A DNA stretch of 64,000 nucleotides from an uncultured Cellulosilyticum sp. (lineage in GTDB: Bacteria; Bacillota; Clostridia; Lachnospirales; Cellulosilyticaceae). The stretch is taken from NCBI GenBank assembly GCA_934725855.1, contig CAKVCL010000001.1, positions 124,001-188,000 on the forward strand. The letters are read 5' to 3'. Position numbers and translations under genes: made by a program. Numbering within the stretch: the stretch's first letter is position 1; each line of letters opens with the position of its first letter. The notes beneath the pieces are model-generated. The model was not told the DNA's origin and ran no database searches. It was given only the letters and a program-made list of their open reading frames with translations. This document shows positions 16,770 through 25,815 of this stretch, piece after piece.

Positions 16770-19691
16770 CTAAATACCTAAATCTATGAATCGAAACTTA
16801 GAATTTAATGTGCTTAATTTTTCTTGCCCTCCTAATACGCAAACCACACCGTTTTTCTCTAGTTCATCAAATAACTCACTCATATGAATCAAATCCTCTA
16901 GAGTGGTGTTTCTAATCTCATCATAAATTTTTTGACGTGCTTCTTGTGGCATTCCAGTGATAAAATACGTGCACATTCTTTCACTTTTTTGCTCCACACT
17001 ACATGGGGCAATCATCGCCCCTAATGTACTGACAATGGTACGTTCAACGGCTTTTTTAGATAAACTCATATGCCTTAAATAATCACCTATGCCATCAAAG
17101 GTTTTAAGCGTTGTTTTTAAATGGGGATCGCAGTAAGAGCAAATCACAAGATACCCCTCCCTGCTGAGCATGACATCACATCCATAAGCGCCACCTTGGA
17201 GTCTAATCCGATCCCACAAATAAGTATTTTCTAAAATATTCGCCACCACTTCATATTGTCCTTTATAGCTTAGACCACATCTTTTCATATCCAGCCCTTT
17301 AGCAATGGCCTGTCCATCTTGCCCATTAAAAATCCCCTCATTAGGCGTATAAAGTTCTAATCCCTCTGCTTCATGTTGGATACAAGCTTCATCAGATAAA
17401 GCTTGTATCCACTGACTTAATTGATTGCCAATCCATGCTTTATCTTCACTAGGGGCCGTAACGGCTATTTTGAGTCTTTCCTTTTTAAAGATTTCTTTCA
17501 TCACCTTGAAAAGCTCTTCTTTTAAAGTTTCATAGGTTTCATCAAAGTTTAAGTAAATTCCTTTGATGAACTCATAAAAGGCAATCCCAGCCACTTGGTC
17601 TTCATAAACCCCCTGTGGACATAAATAAGCATAAACACGTTCCGTTGCGCGATATTCTGGTGCGCCTGAAAAACTTCTTTCTAATTCATAGACGATATGC
17701 CCCATTAGTTCTTTAAGTTTGTCTTTTTCTTCAAATTGCGTTTCATTAAAAAGCTCAGTCATCAGGTGCATCATTTCTTCTAAATGGCGCTTTAATACTT
17801 TGCAGCTGACTTTAAAAACAGGCAATAACGCATAATCATCATATCGACTATAAGCATGCACTGCTACATGAAAGCCTCCTGATAGTTTATTGATTTTATT
17901 TTCAATTTCATCATAGCGATAATGCTTTGTTCCCATATAGGAAAAAATATGGGCGAGTAACCCAAGATGCCTTCTTTCAGATAAACTCAGCCCTTTTGCA
18001 TCCCATAAGAAATGCAAATAAACAATGTCTTTTGTCGCTTCCTCATGAAAAAGGACTGGGCAGTCGTTCACTTTTATGGTTTCTACTTTTGATTTTTCCA
18101 ATAGGGTGGGCATATCATTAAGCGTCAATTGTGGTAAAGTTTCAAGTAAGCGCTCTTCATTTTCTTTAAGCTGCTCTTCTTCTAGCCATGCTTGTATTTG
18201 ACTAACTTTTTCAAGACCCTCTTTTCCTAAATGGGCTTTCACTTTTTCTAAATAAGTGTCTTTTTCTTCTTCATAAGCTTCTTGAAGTAAGGAACTTGGC
18301 TTAACCACCGTTAAACTGCGATGTGTGTTTTCGAGAAAATCTTGACGAATCAATTTTTCAAAATAACCGTTTTGATATTCTGCTTTAATATGTGCTAATG
18401 CTTTTTGATACGCAATATGATTAAAGGGATTGCCACCATATAAATAACTACTAAGCATCATTTCACTATACCCTAGTCCAATAGGTTCGTAGGATGCATC
18501 TGTTTCTGTTAGTTCAAACTCTAAGCTTTCAATAGCTGCTTCTATTAAGTCCTTATCCAATCCTTTTTCGGCAATCTCGTAAAGAACTGCCAGAGTAATT
18601 TCCTCAAAAACAATCGCATTTTTTTCATCAGCCCCTTTTAACGTAATCGAAAAAACAGGCTGCATGCGGCAGCTATCATAGCCCCCATCACTTAAGCTCA
18701 TCCCTAGTTGTTCTTGCATGACAAGCCTCTTTAAAAGTGGGGAAGCCGTGCTACGAAGCAGCATTTGCTCTAACATTTCAAAAGCAAGACGCTTTTCACA
18801 GTCTGTGCTTTCTCCTACTACAAAAGCCAAGCTCATTAATGTTGGTGCATGGGTTAATTCTGTTGGATAGTACCCCATCGTATACTGCGGTTTTTGAAAA
18901 GGTTGCTTCATTGGTGGTCTACTACACTTTTGACCTTTTGGAACATTTTTTAACCCAACTTCATTCAAATAAGTAAGCGCCTTCTTTAAATTCACATCAC
19001 CATATAAAATTATGGTTGCATTTTCACCCACATAATATTTGTGGTAAAACGCTAAAAATTCAGCTTCACTAAGCTTATAGATTTCTTCTGGTAAGCCCCC
19101 CGCATCATATTGATAGCACGTATCAGCAAATAACGTTTCAAGCTCATAACGCTCTAAATAGCTGCTGGCTTCTCCATATTCTCCTAGCATTTCATGATAT
19201 ACCACGCCAGATAAATCTAACGCATCCGCTTCTTCATCATATTGATAATGCCATCCTTCTTGTAAAAAATACAAAGAATTCTCCTCAATACATGGATGAA
19301 ATACCATATCTAAAAAGACATCTGCCATCCCTAATAGATCTTTTTCATGTGCACTGGCAACATAATACATGGTACGGTCTGGATAAGTACAAGCATTTAT
19401 CGTCGTACTAATAGAACCTTGACTCGCTGCCATAAAAGTTTCTTTTAAGGGATATTTTTGAGAAGCACAGCATACGGTATGCTCTACAATATGTGCTGCC
19501 CCTTTATTATCTTCTGGCAAAGTCATAAAGGTAATGCTAAAAACTTTATGCCGATCTTGATTTTGTAATACCAGAACCGTTACGCCACTTTCTTTATGAT
19601 AAAACCATTTACCTTGGCCTTCTATTTCTTCTATTTCACGTGTTTCAATTAACTGAAAGCCTTCATAGCTTTCCTCATTTTTTCCTTTCAT
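16770..19691 (-). CDS. M16C-family zinc peptidase (presequence protease-like)
   Basis: About 973 aa, cytoplasmic (no signal). Insulinase-type peptidase of the PreP/Cym1 branch: a single chain with two duplicated halves that close around peptides. The inverted zinc motif HIVEH (HxxEH) is near residue 60, and VVYHEMLGEYG supplies the distal Glu region. The M16C_associated middle domain (around 470-720) and a degenerate C-terminal half follow. The start at 19691 is preferred because GAAGGGG lies 5 nt upstream; a start at 19715 has no RBS. Likely clears peptides released by other proteases. Upstream of the L,D-transpeptidase in one unit. Confidence 0.9.
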   Translation of the reverse strand: MKGKNEESYEGFQLIETREIEEIEGQGKWFYHKESGVTVLVLQNQDRHKVFSITFMTLPEDNKGAAHIVEHTVCCASQKYPLKETFMAASQGSISTTINACTYPDRTMYYVASAHEKDLLGMADVFLDMVFHPCIEENSLYFLQEGWHYQYDEEADALDLSGVVYHEMLGEYGEASSYLERYELETLFADTCYQYDAGGLPEEIYKLSEAEFLAFYHKYYVGENATIILYGDVNLKKALTYLNEVGLKNVPKGQKCSRPPMKQPFQKPQYTMGYYPTELTHAPTLMSLAFVVGESTDCEKRLAFEMLEQMLLRSTASPLLKRLVMQEQLGMSLSDGGYDSCRMQPVFSITLKGADEKNAIVFEEITLAVLYEIAEKGLDKDLIEAAIESLEFELTETDASYEPIGLGYSEMMLSSYLYGGNPFNHIAYQKALAHIKAEYQNGYFEKLIRQDFLENTHRSLTVVKPSSLLQEAYEEEKDTYLEKVKAHLGKEGLEKVSQIQAWLEEEQLKENEERLLETLPQLTLNDMPTLLEKSKVETIKVNDCPVLFHEEATKDIVYLHFLWDAKGLSLSERRHLGLLAHIFSYMGTKHYRYDEIENKINKLSGGFHVAVHAYSRYDDYALLPVFKVSCKVLKRHLEEMMHLMTELFNETQFEEKDKLKELMGHIVYELERSFSGAPEYRATERVYAYLCPQGVYEDQVAGIAFYEFIKGIYLNFDETYETLKEELFKVMKEIFKKERLKIAVTAPSEDKAWIGNQLSQWIQALSDEACIQHEAEGLELYTPNEGIFNGQDGQAIAKGLDMKRCGLSYKGQYEVVANILENTYLWDRIRLQGGAYGCDVMLSREGYLVICSYCDPHLKTTLKTFDGIGDYLRHMSLSKKAVERTIVSTLGAMIAPCSVEQKSERMCTYFITGMPQEARQKIYDEIRNTTLEDLIHMSELFDELEKNGVVCVLGGQEKLSTLNSKFRFIDLGI

Positions 19692-19762
19692 ATGTGCCCC
19701 TTCAATCATTTTCATCTTTCTAATATCTTTCTAATCACTTCACTATTTTAGCATGTTCATTG

Positions 19763-19797
19763 AAAAAGAGTATATGCTTTCACATATACTCTTTTCT
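19763..19797. terminator. bidirectional terminator or transcription boundary
   Basis: AAAAGAGTATATG pairs with CATATACTCTTTT around CTTTCA. On the minus strand it follows the HNH gene and precedes the peptidase operon. Confidence 0.85.
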
Positions 19798-19830
19798 TCA
19801 CATTTCTATAGTGCGCCATACGTTCTATTT

Positions 19831-21237
19831 CTACGCTTTTACCATTTTTCTCATTTGCTCCACAGAAATAGGTGGAGTTTGAGAATGAATGATTCGATGG
19901 CAATTACAACATACAGGAATTAAGTCCTCTGTTGGATGGGTCTTTTCGGTTATTTCTTCCTCTAAGCCGTGTACATTATGCACTTCTATGCAGCCTTCAT
20001 AAGCTTCTCCATAAGTATAGCCAAAGTCAAATCCACAAATATCACAGATTGCGCCATAGTAATCAATACATTCTTTTTTAATTTCTTCTTCCATCATGCT
20101 ACTTTTGGATAAGCGTATGAAACTTTCTTCTTTTTGAGCTATAACTTCCTCTTGATGCGGTACTTCTTCTTTAACTGCTACTATCACTTCAGGTTCTTTA
20201 AGTTGACTAACGGTTTGATTCATTTCTTTAGATTCTTGTTTTGGTTCTTCTTTTGGAGTCTCAGCTGGGGTATTAGGCGCCATAATCGCTTCGAATAAAC
20301 GATCAAATGCTGATAAACTGTCTTCCTTTTTTTCCTTTGTTTGCTGAGGTTCTACCTTTTTAATCACTTGCTCTTCTTCTACGACGCAAAGCTCTTTTTG
20401 TGTTTGAACGATAACAGGCTCAATGCCCCCTTCTTCTATTAATTCCTTAATGGCTGTTCTTAAATCATTTTTTAGGCTCCATTCAAATGCCGTATTATCT
20501 TTTAATCCCCCATTAAATAATAAATGCCACCAAATTAGTTTACTATCTTCACCTGTTGGCACATCGATTTTTAATGCCATTTTAATACGTTTTCCTAATG
20601 CCATAATCACTTCTTTATAGGGATAAGTACTAGAGTATCCTTCTTCTGCATTAAGTTCTTTAGGCCCTACATGATCTCCAATCGCATAAATGCGTAAAAT
20701 CAAATCTAAATTATTAGCCGTTACAATTTTTACATTGGTGAGCATATCTTTCCAATCTGACACGCTAATGCCTACTGACTGTTGATAGATAGGATACTCT
20801 TTTTTGCTCGTCTTGGGTAAGTACATTTCTTTTTGTTTTAATAGCTCTGCAAGATCGATTTTTTCTTCTGGCTCATCCACATAGCCTGAAGGTTCTTCCA
20901 CTTCTTCAATTTTGTTTGGTGCATAACTATACTCTTTTAATTTACGATCACAAAAGCTTAATATGTCTTCACTAAATAAACTGCGAAATTTTTCATTCGT
21001 AATAAGGGCTTCAACTGATAAATCTAAACGCTCTTTTTCCCATAATACTGCAAAATCCTGTACATTACTTTCCGTACTAATGTACTTTACTGCTGCTTCA
21101 TAACCGCCGTACTTATTAATATAATCCATTAACCGAGTGGGTTTGTATTTCACAAACTTAATGATCTTCTTATATAAGTCGATTATCTCTTGGTGAAATA
21201 ATTTTTTTAGTTGTTCTGTGTTTGATTCCGTCATCAT
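19831..21237 (-). CDS. modular protein with C-terminal HNH endonuclease domain
   Basis: 468 aa in four parts. Residues 1-115 are a helical domain (DYINKYGGYEAAVKYI...) with no function I know. Residues 150-275 form a folded domain with GDHVGPKELN, YPYKEVIMALGKR and a Trp-rich end (LIWWHLLFNGG). A charged Glu/Gln/Lys linker covers about 285-395. The HNH nuclease domain (about 400-465) has CDICGFDFG, EVHNVHGL and VCCNCHRIIHS, that is CxxC zinc pairs and the catalytic His region, complete. HNH domains of this type occur in McrA-like modification-dependent nucleases and mobile elements. No methylase or other partner is adjacent. Two in-frame ATGs start the gene; RBS AGAGGT. Confidence 0.82.
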   Translation of the reverse strand: MMTESNTEQLKKLFHQEIIDLYKKIIKFVKYKPTRLMDYINKYGGYEAAVKYISTESNVQDFAVLWEKERLDLSVEALITNEKFRSLFSEDILSFCDRKLKEYSYAPNKIEEVEEPSGYVDEPEEKIDLAELLKQKEMYLPKTSKKEYPIYQQSVGISVSDWKDMLTNVKIVTANNLDLILRIYAIGDHVGPKELNAEEGYSSTYPYKEVIMALGKRIKMALKIDVPTGEDSKLIWWHLLFNGGLKDNTAFEWSLKNDLRTAIKELIEEGGIEPVIVQTQKELCVVEEEQVIKKVEPQQTKEKKEDSLSAFDRLFEAIMAPNTPAETPKEEPKQESKEMNQTVSQLKEPEVIVAVKEEVPHQEEVIAQKEESFIRLSKSSMMEEEIKKECIDYYGAICDICGFDFGYTYGEAYEGCIEVHNVHGLEEEITEKTHPTEDLIPVCCNCHRIIHSQTPPISVEQMRKMVKA

Positions 21238-21471
21238 TACTACCTCTACTTTAAAGAATTCACGCTAGACCACATTAAAATGACACTGCTATTTGTCAGT
21301 GTCATTGCAATAGTCTATCCAATTTAAAATAAAATATTAGCCATTTAAATCATCCCTGCCATTTTTTCATATGAGAAATGATTTCTTTCATTTTCTTAAT
21401 CAGTATAACACACTTTTTTTTCCCTTCCTAGCAAAACTCTAGGTTTTTCAAAACTTTTTCATTCTGCACAT

Positions 21472-21511
21472 AAAAAATGCTTGAAAGCTAGACGCTCCCA
21501 AGCACTTTTTA
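21472..21511 (-). terminator. terminator of nifJ
   Basis: Minus strand: AGTGCTTG, 15-nt loop, CAAGCATTTTTT, 5 nt past the nifJ stop. A second inverted repeat, AATGACACTG/CAGTGTCATT at about 21271-21302, lies further on in the leader of the HNH gene. Confidence 0.85.
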
Positions 21512-21517
21512 TAAAGC

Positions 21518-24500
21518 TTAATATTCCATTTGTGCCAATCGCTTGTACGATTTATAACGTTCTTTGGCTTGTTTTTCTGCCATTTCAAACATCGCCTTCG
21601 CTTCCTGTGGATATTGTTTAAGAAGCGCTGCATAACGTACTTGTCCCATAATAAATGCTCTAAAGCTTTCCGTTGGTTCTTTAGAATCTAAGATAAATGG
21701 ATTCTTTCCTTGTTCTTCAAGAAGTGGATTGTAGCGGTATAAATGCCAGTAGCCTGCTTTAACGGCCTCTGACATGGTAGAAATGGATTTGTTCATCCCG
21801 CACTTTAACCCATGACTAATGCATGTTGCATAAGCAATAATAATAGATGGCCCTTCATAATTCTCAGCTTCAACCATTGCCTTTACAAGTTGGTTTTTAT
21901 CTGCTCCCATCGCCACCTGCGCCACATACACATTCCCATAGGACATCATCATACGCCCTAAGTCTTTTTTACGGGTTCTTTTACCAGCTGCTGCAAATTT
22001 GGCCATTGCCGCCATCGGCGTAGATTTTGAAGCTTGTCCTCCTGTATTAGAATAAATTTCTGTATCAAATACTAATACATTAATATTTTCACCAGACGCT
22101 AGCACATGATCCAGTCCACCATAACCAATATCATAGGCCCAGCCATCTCCACCAATAATCCATTGTGAACGCTTGATCAGATAATCTCTTCGTTCATTGA
22201 CCTGATAAAGGGCATCTTGAGCTTCTGGTAATGTAATGGTGCCATGATCTAAAATGGCTTCAATCTCACGACTATACACTTTTGAAAGTTCTCCGTTTTC
22301 TTTGTGCATTAGCCAATTTTCAATGGAAGTTTTACTCCTTTCATCAATCTCAAGCGCCGCCACTTCTCTTAAGCACTTAACAATATGCTCTCTCATTTGA
22401 TTAACACCTAGCATCATCCCTAGTCCGTATTCCGCATTATCTTCAAATAAAGAGTTTGCCCAAGCAGGCCCTTTCCCTTCATGATTTGTTGTATATGGGG
22501 TACTTGGCGCTGAGCCTCCCCAGATAGAAGAACATCCTGTTGCATTAGCTACCATCATACGATCTCCAAAGAATTGTGTCAGTAGTTTCATGTATGGCGT
22601 TTCACCACATCCTGCACAAGCTCCTGAAAATTCCATAAGTGGGGTTTTAAACTGACTTTCTTTTACATTTTGTCCTTTTACAAGATCCCCTTTGTAGGAA
22701 ACTTTTTCAGACACTGCATAATCCCAATTTGGAATTTCTTTTTCAACCTCAGAAGCAAGCGGTTTCATTTCAAGCGATTTAATTTTGGTTGGGCAAATAT
22801 CCACACAGTTTCCGCATCCTGTACAGTCTAGTGGACTCACCTGCATTCTAAAGTGCAAATTCTCAAGTCCTTTTCCTATCGCTTTCTTTGCCTTAAAGTC
22901 TTCTGGGGCATTTTTCATTTCTTCTTCTGTCACAAGCACTGGACGAATGCATGCATGGGAACAAACGAATGCACACTGATTACATTGAATACAAGTATCC
23001 ATATGCCATCTTGGCACACTGATTCCTACCCCACGTTTTTCATAAGCAGCCGTTCCTTGTGGAAATGTGCCATCCTCCATGCCATTAAAAGCACTAACTG
23101 GTAACTTATCCCCTTCTTGACGGTTCATCGGTTCCACAATTTTCTTAATAAAATCTGGTTTAGCTTTTTCATAAACCTTTTCGTCTTCTGCTTCTAGCCA
23201 CGCATCTGGTACTTTGATTTTTACAAGTGACTGCATCCCTTTTTCCACTGCTTTAAAGTTCATCTCTACCACTTCTTGACCTTTTTTACCATATGCTTTT
23301 TCAATCGATTTTTTAAGATAAACAATAGCTTCCTCTTCTGGAATAATGCCTGCTAATTTAAAGAATGCTGCTTGCATAATCATATTCACACGTTTTCCTA
23401 AACCAATCTCAGCTGCTAAGGATACTGCATCAATGGTATAAAATTGAATATTATGTTTAGCAATATAACGCTTCATAGCTGCTGGAAGTTTCGTTTCTAG
23501 CTCTTCAGGTGACCATAAACAGTTAAGGACAAAATCCCCACCGTCTTTTAAGCCTTTTAATAAATCATATTCTCGCACATAAGCTTGTTGAGAACACGCA
23601 ATATAGTCTGCTTCATCAATCAGATATGTGCTTCGAATCGGATCATTGCCAAATCTTAAGTGTGACATGGTGATGCCACCTGATTTTTTAGAATCATACG
23701 CAAAATAAGCTTGTACATATTTATTGGTGTGCTCTCCAATAATTTTAATGGCTTGTTTATTGGCTCCTACCGTTCCATCTGAACCTAATCCCCAGAACTT
23801 ACATCTTACGGTTCCTGTCGCTGCTATTTTTAAGGATTCATTAACTGAAATAGAAGTATAAGTGACATCATCTTCGATTCCCACTGTAAAATGATCTTTT
23901 GCATTCTCTTCTTTTAAGTGATTAAAAATCGCTTGAATATGAGATGGCGTTACATCTTTAGAGCCTAGCCCGTAACGTCCTCCTATAACCACTGGCGCAT
24001 CTTCCTTTTCATATAAAGCAGCTTTAACATCTAGGTATAGTGGCTCACCTAATGCACCTGGCTCTTTTGTACGATCCATGACGCAGATTTTTTGAGTTGT
24101 TTTTGGCAAACAATTTAGGAGATGCTTACTTGAAAATGGTCTAAATAAATGCACTTTAATGAGACCATATTTTTCACCTTGTGCATTTAGTGCATCGATT
24201 GCTTCTTCTATCGTTTCTGTTACAGAGCCCATCGCCACCACCACATAAGCAGCATCTTCTACCCCATAATAGTTAAATAAACCATACTGACGGCCTGTTA
24301 ACTCATTCATTTTTTGCATATATTCTTCTACAATTGGAATCATATTGTTATAGAATTTATTGGAAGCTTCTCTTGTTTGGAAGTAAATATCCGTATTTTG
24401 CGCAGTTCCTCTAGTGACTGGATGATTGGGAGAAAGTGCTCTTGATCTAAAAGCTTTTAACGCCTCTTGATCCACAAGGCTTGCATAATCACTATATTCA

Positions 24501-25057
24501 AGCACTTCTATTTTTTGTATCTCATGAGAAGTTCTAAAACCATCAAAGAAATGAATAAAAGGTAATCTTCCCTTAATTGCTGCTAAATGTGCCACTGGTG
24601 CTAAATCTGCCACTTCTTGTACAGAGCCAGAAGCTAACATCACACATCCTGTTTGTCTAGCTGCCATCACATCTTGATGATCTCCAAAAATAGATAAAGC
24701 TTGGATGGCAAGGGCACGTGCACTCACATGAAATACCCCTGGTAATAGCTCGCCTGCAACTTTATACATATTAGGAATCATCAGAAGAAGTCCTTGAGAA
24801 GCCGTAAAAGTGGTTGTTAAGGCACCTGCTTGCAGCGAACCATGAAAAGCACCTGCTGCGCCTGCTTCTGACTGCATTTCCACAACTTTTACCGTTTGTC
24901 CAAAAATATTTTTTCTATTTTGAGCCGCCCAATCATCTACCACTTCTGCCATGGTTGATGAAGGGGTAATTGGATAAATAGCGGCCACTTCTGTAAACGC
25001 ATAAGCAACATGTGCTGCAGCTGTATTACCATCGACTGTTATCATTTGTTTTCCCAT
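21518..25057 (-). CDS. nifJ: pyruvate:ferredoxin (flavodoxin) oxidoreductase
   Basis: Oxidatively decarboxylates pyruvate to acetyl-CoA and CO2 and reduces ferredoxin; the central anaerobic pyruvate enzyme. At 1179 aa it is the single-chain homodimeric type with all domains in order: pyrimidine-binding domain with IYPITPSSTMAE (about 25-40), domain II, gamma domain (GLGSDGTVGANKQAIK, about 425-440), two [4Fe-4S] ferredoxin clusters (CIQCNQCAFVC and CTGCGNCVDICP, about 690-755), then the TPP domain with CAGCGETPY, ATGCSSIWGG and GDGWAYDIGYGGLDH. The RBS is weak (AAGCGAG). The HxlR regulator gene diverges upstream, and the intergenic dyads may control it. Confidence 0.97.
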   Translation of the reverse strand: MGKQMITVDGNTAAAHVAYAFTEVAAIYPITPSSTMAEVVDDWAAQNRKNIFGQTVKVVEMQSEAGAAGAFHGSLQAGALTTTFTASQGLLLMIPNMYKVAGELLPGVFHVSARALAIQALSIFGDHQDVMAARQTGCVMLASGSVQEVADLAPVAHLAAIKGRLPFIHFFDGFRTSHEIQKIEVLEYSDYASLVDQEALKAFRSRALSPNHPVTRGTAQNTDIYFQTREASNKFYNNMIPIVEEYMQKMNELTGRQYGLFNYYGVEDAAYVVVAMGSVTETIEEAIDALNAQGEKYGLIKVHLFRPFSSKHLLNCLPKTTQKICVMDRTKEPGALGEPLYLDVKAALYEKEDAPVVIGGRYGLGSKDVTPSHIQAIFNHLKEENAKDHFTVGIEDDVTYTSISVNESLKIAATGTVRCKFWGLGSDGTVGANKQAIKIIGEHTNKYVQAYFAYDSKKSGGITMSHLRFGNDPIRSTYLIDEADYIACSQQAYVREYDLLKGLKDGGDFVLNCLWSPEELETKLPAAMKRYIAKHNIQFYTIDAVSLAAEIGLGKRVNMIMQAAFFKLAGIIPEEEAIVYLKKSIEKAYGKKGQEVVEMNFKAVEKGMQSLVKIKVPDAWLEAEDEKVYEKAKPDFIKKIVEPMNRQEGDKLPVSAFNGMEDGTFPQGTAAYEKRGVGISVPRWHMDTCIQCNQCAFVCSHACIRPVLVTEEEMKNAPEDFKAKKAIGKGLENLHFRMQVSPLDCTGCGNCVDICPTKIKSLEMKPLASEVEKEIPNWDYAVSEKVSYKGDLVKGQNVKESQFKTPLMEFSGACAGCGETPYMKLLTQFFGDRMMVANATGCSSIWGGSAPSTPYTTNHEGKGPAWANSLFEDNAEYGLGMMLGVNQMREHIVKCLREVAALEIDERSKTSIENWLMHKENGELSKVYSREIEAILDHGTITLPEAQDALYQVNERRDYLIKRSQWIIGGDGWAYDIGYGGLDHVLASGENINVLVFDTEIYSNTGGQASKSTPMAAMAKFAAAGKRTRKKDLGRMMMSYGNVYVAQVAMGADKNQLVKAMVEAENYEGPSIIIAYATCISHGLKCGMNKSISTMSEAVKAGYWHLYRYNPLLEEQGKNPFILDSKEPTESFRAFIMGQVRYAALLKQYPQEAKAMFEMAEKQAKERYKSYKRLAQMEY

Positions 25058-25208
25058 ATTATATACTCGCTTTCTTATTTAGTCATTTTATTTGAGTTGA
25101 CTCAGTTTATACCAACTGATTTGCTGTCTATTGATTGTATTAAATCCGCAGTAATATCAACGGTGAAGGGTGCAAACAGTTTGCTAATGCCTTGTCTCTC
25201 TAATTTCT

Positions 25209-25238
25209 AAGACTAATCGCATGGTGGTTAGTCTTTTC
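25209..25238 (+). terminator. hairpin with T tract between nifJ and hxlR
   Basis: AAGACTAA, loop, GTTAGTCTTTTCC reads as a plus-strand terminator, yet no plus-strand gene ends here. It may stop antisense transcription leaving nifJ or end a short leader. A GCAAACAGTTTGC palindrome lies about 35 bp to the left. Confidence 0.5.
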
Positions 25239-25265
25239 CTATTTTTGTACTTTCTATCAAATAAT

Positions 25266-25327
25266 TTGTTAAAAAGTCATATATTTGATATAGTATATAT
25301 GATAAATAATATATCCCTTTTTAACAA
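25266..25327. promoter_or_regulatory. 11-bp inverted repeat in the nifJ-hxlR intergenic region
   Basis: TTGTTAAAAAG (25266-25276) and CTTTTTAACAA (25317-25327) are perfect inverted copies separated by 40 bp of very AT-rich DNA. The outer halves look like Rex half-sites (TTGTTAA/TTAACAA) but are too far apart for one Rex dimer. Could be two operator half-sites for looping, or a cruciform. Confidence 0.45.
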
Positions 25328-25346
25328 GTAGACACTTTTTTTATAG

Positions 25347-25368
25347 ATAGTATCTAAAAGGATACTAT
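25347..25368 (+). promoter_or_regulatory. dyad ATAGTATC-N6-GATACTAT before hxlR
   Basis: A perfect 8-bp dyad with a TAAAAG centre, followed by a T-rich tract, about 30 bp before the hxlR ATG. Its shape resembles operators of HxlR-family repressors (TACTAT-type dyads), so self-repression is a reasonable guess; it could also act as an attenuator hairpin. Confidence 0.5.
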
Positions 25369-25398
25369 TATTTTTTAGAAAGTACGAGGTACACTCTT

Positions 25399-25776
25399 AT
25401 GAATACACAACTGACACTGACGCAGCATACCAAATGCCATATGAAACACTGCTGCGCTCATTATAGAACTTGTCCTATGGTGATTGTTCACAAACTGATA
25501 TCGGGCAAGTGGAAAATCTTAATTCTTTGGAATTTAAGTCATGAAACCTTACGCTTTAGTGATTTAAAAAAGAAGCTTCCAGATATTACGCAAAAGATGC
25601 TAACTAATCAGCTCCGCAGTTTAGAAGAAGATGGTCTGATCTCACGTACCGTCTATCCTATAGTTCCTCCAAAAGTTGAATATGCGCTGACTGATATTGG
25701 AAAGGAGATGCTTCCTGTTCTTGAAAGTATGTATAGTTATGGGATTACCTATGATCAAGCTAAAAATAAAAAATAA
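25399..25776 (+). CDS. HxlR-family transcriptional regulator, Cys-rich N-terminus
   Basis: 125 aa. A winged-helix HxlR domain fills about 20-115 (GKWKILILWNL, RFSDLKKKLPDITQKMLTNQLRSLEEDGLI, VPPKVEYALTDIGKEM). The family's conserved N-terminal Cys before Pro is present (TCPM, Cys25) and is the redox or electrophile sensor in members such as YodB. Here three further cysteines lie just upstream (KCHMKHCCAHYRTC), with nearby histidines, which suggests metal or thiol sensing. Divergent from nifJ, with dyads in between. RBS CGAGGT is modest. Confidence 0.88.
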   Translation: MNTQLTLTQHTKCHMKHCCAHYRTCPMVIVHKLISGKWKILILWNLSHETLRFSDLKKKLPDITQKMLTNQLRSLEEDGLISRTVYPIVPPKVEYALTDIGKEMLPVLESMYSYGITYDQAKNKK

Positions 25777-25815
25777 CGTCCAATCAGCTGATGCTGGCTG
25801 GACGTTACTTTTTAT
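25775..25815. terminator. bidirectional terminator
   Basis: AACGTCCA pairs with TGGACGTT, inner pairing around CAGC/GCTG, then TACTTTTTATTTTT on the plus side. Shared by hxlR and the converging glycosidase-like gene, whose stop it overlaps. Confidence 0.88.

Noticed and set aside
25058..25398. Rex operator controlling nifJ
   Set aside because: TTGTTAA and TTAACAA halves exist but are about 40 bp apart rather than 4, so they do not form one Rex site; kept only as an inverted repeat.
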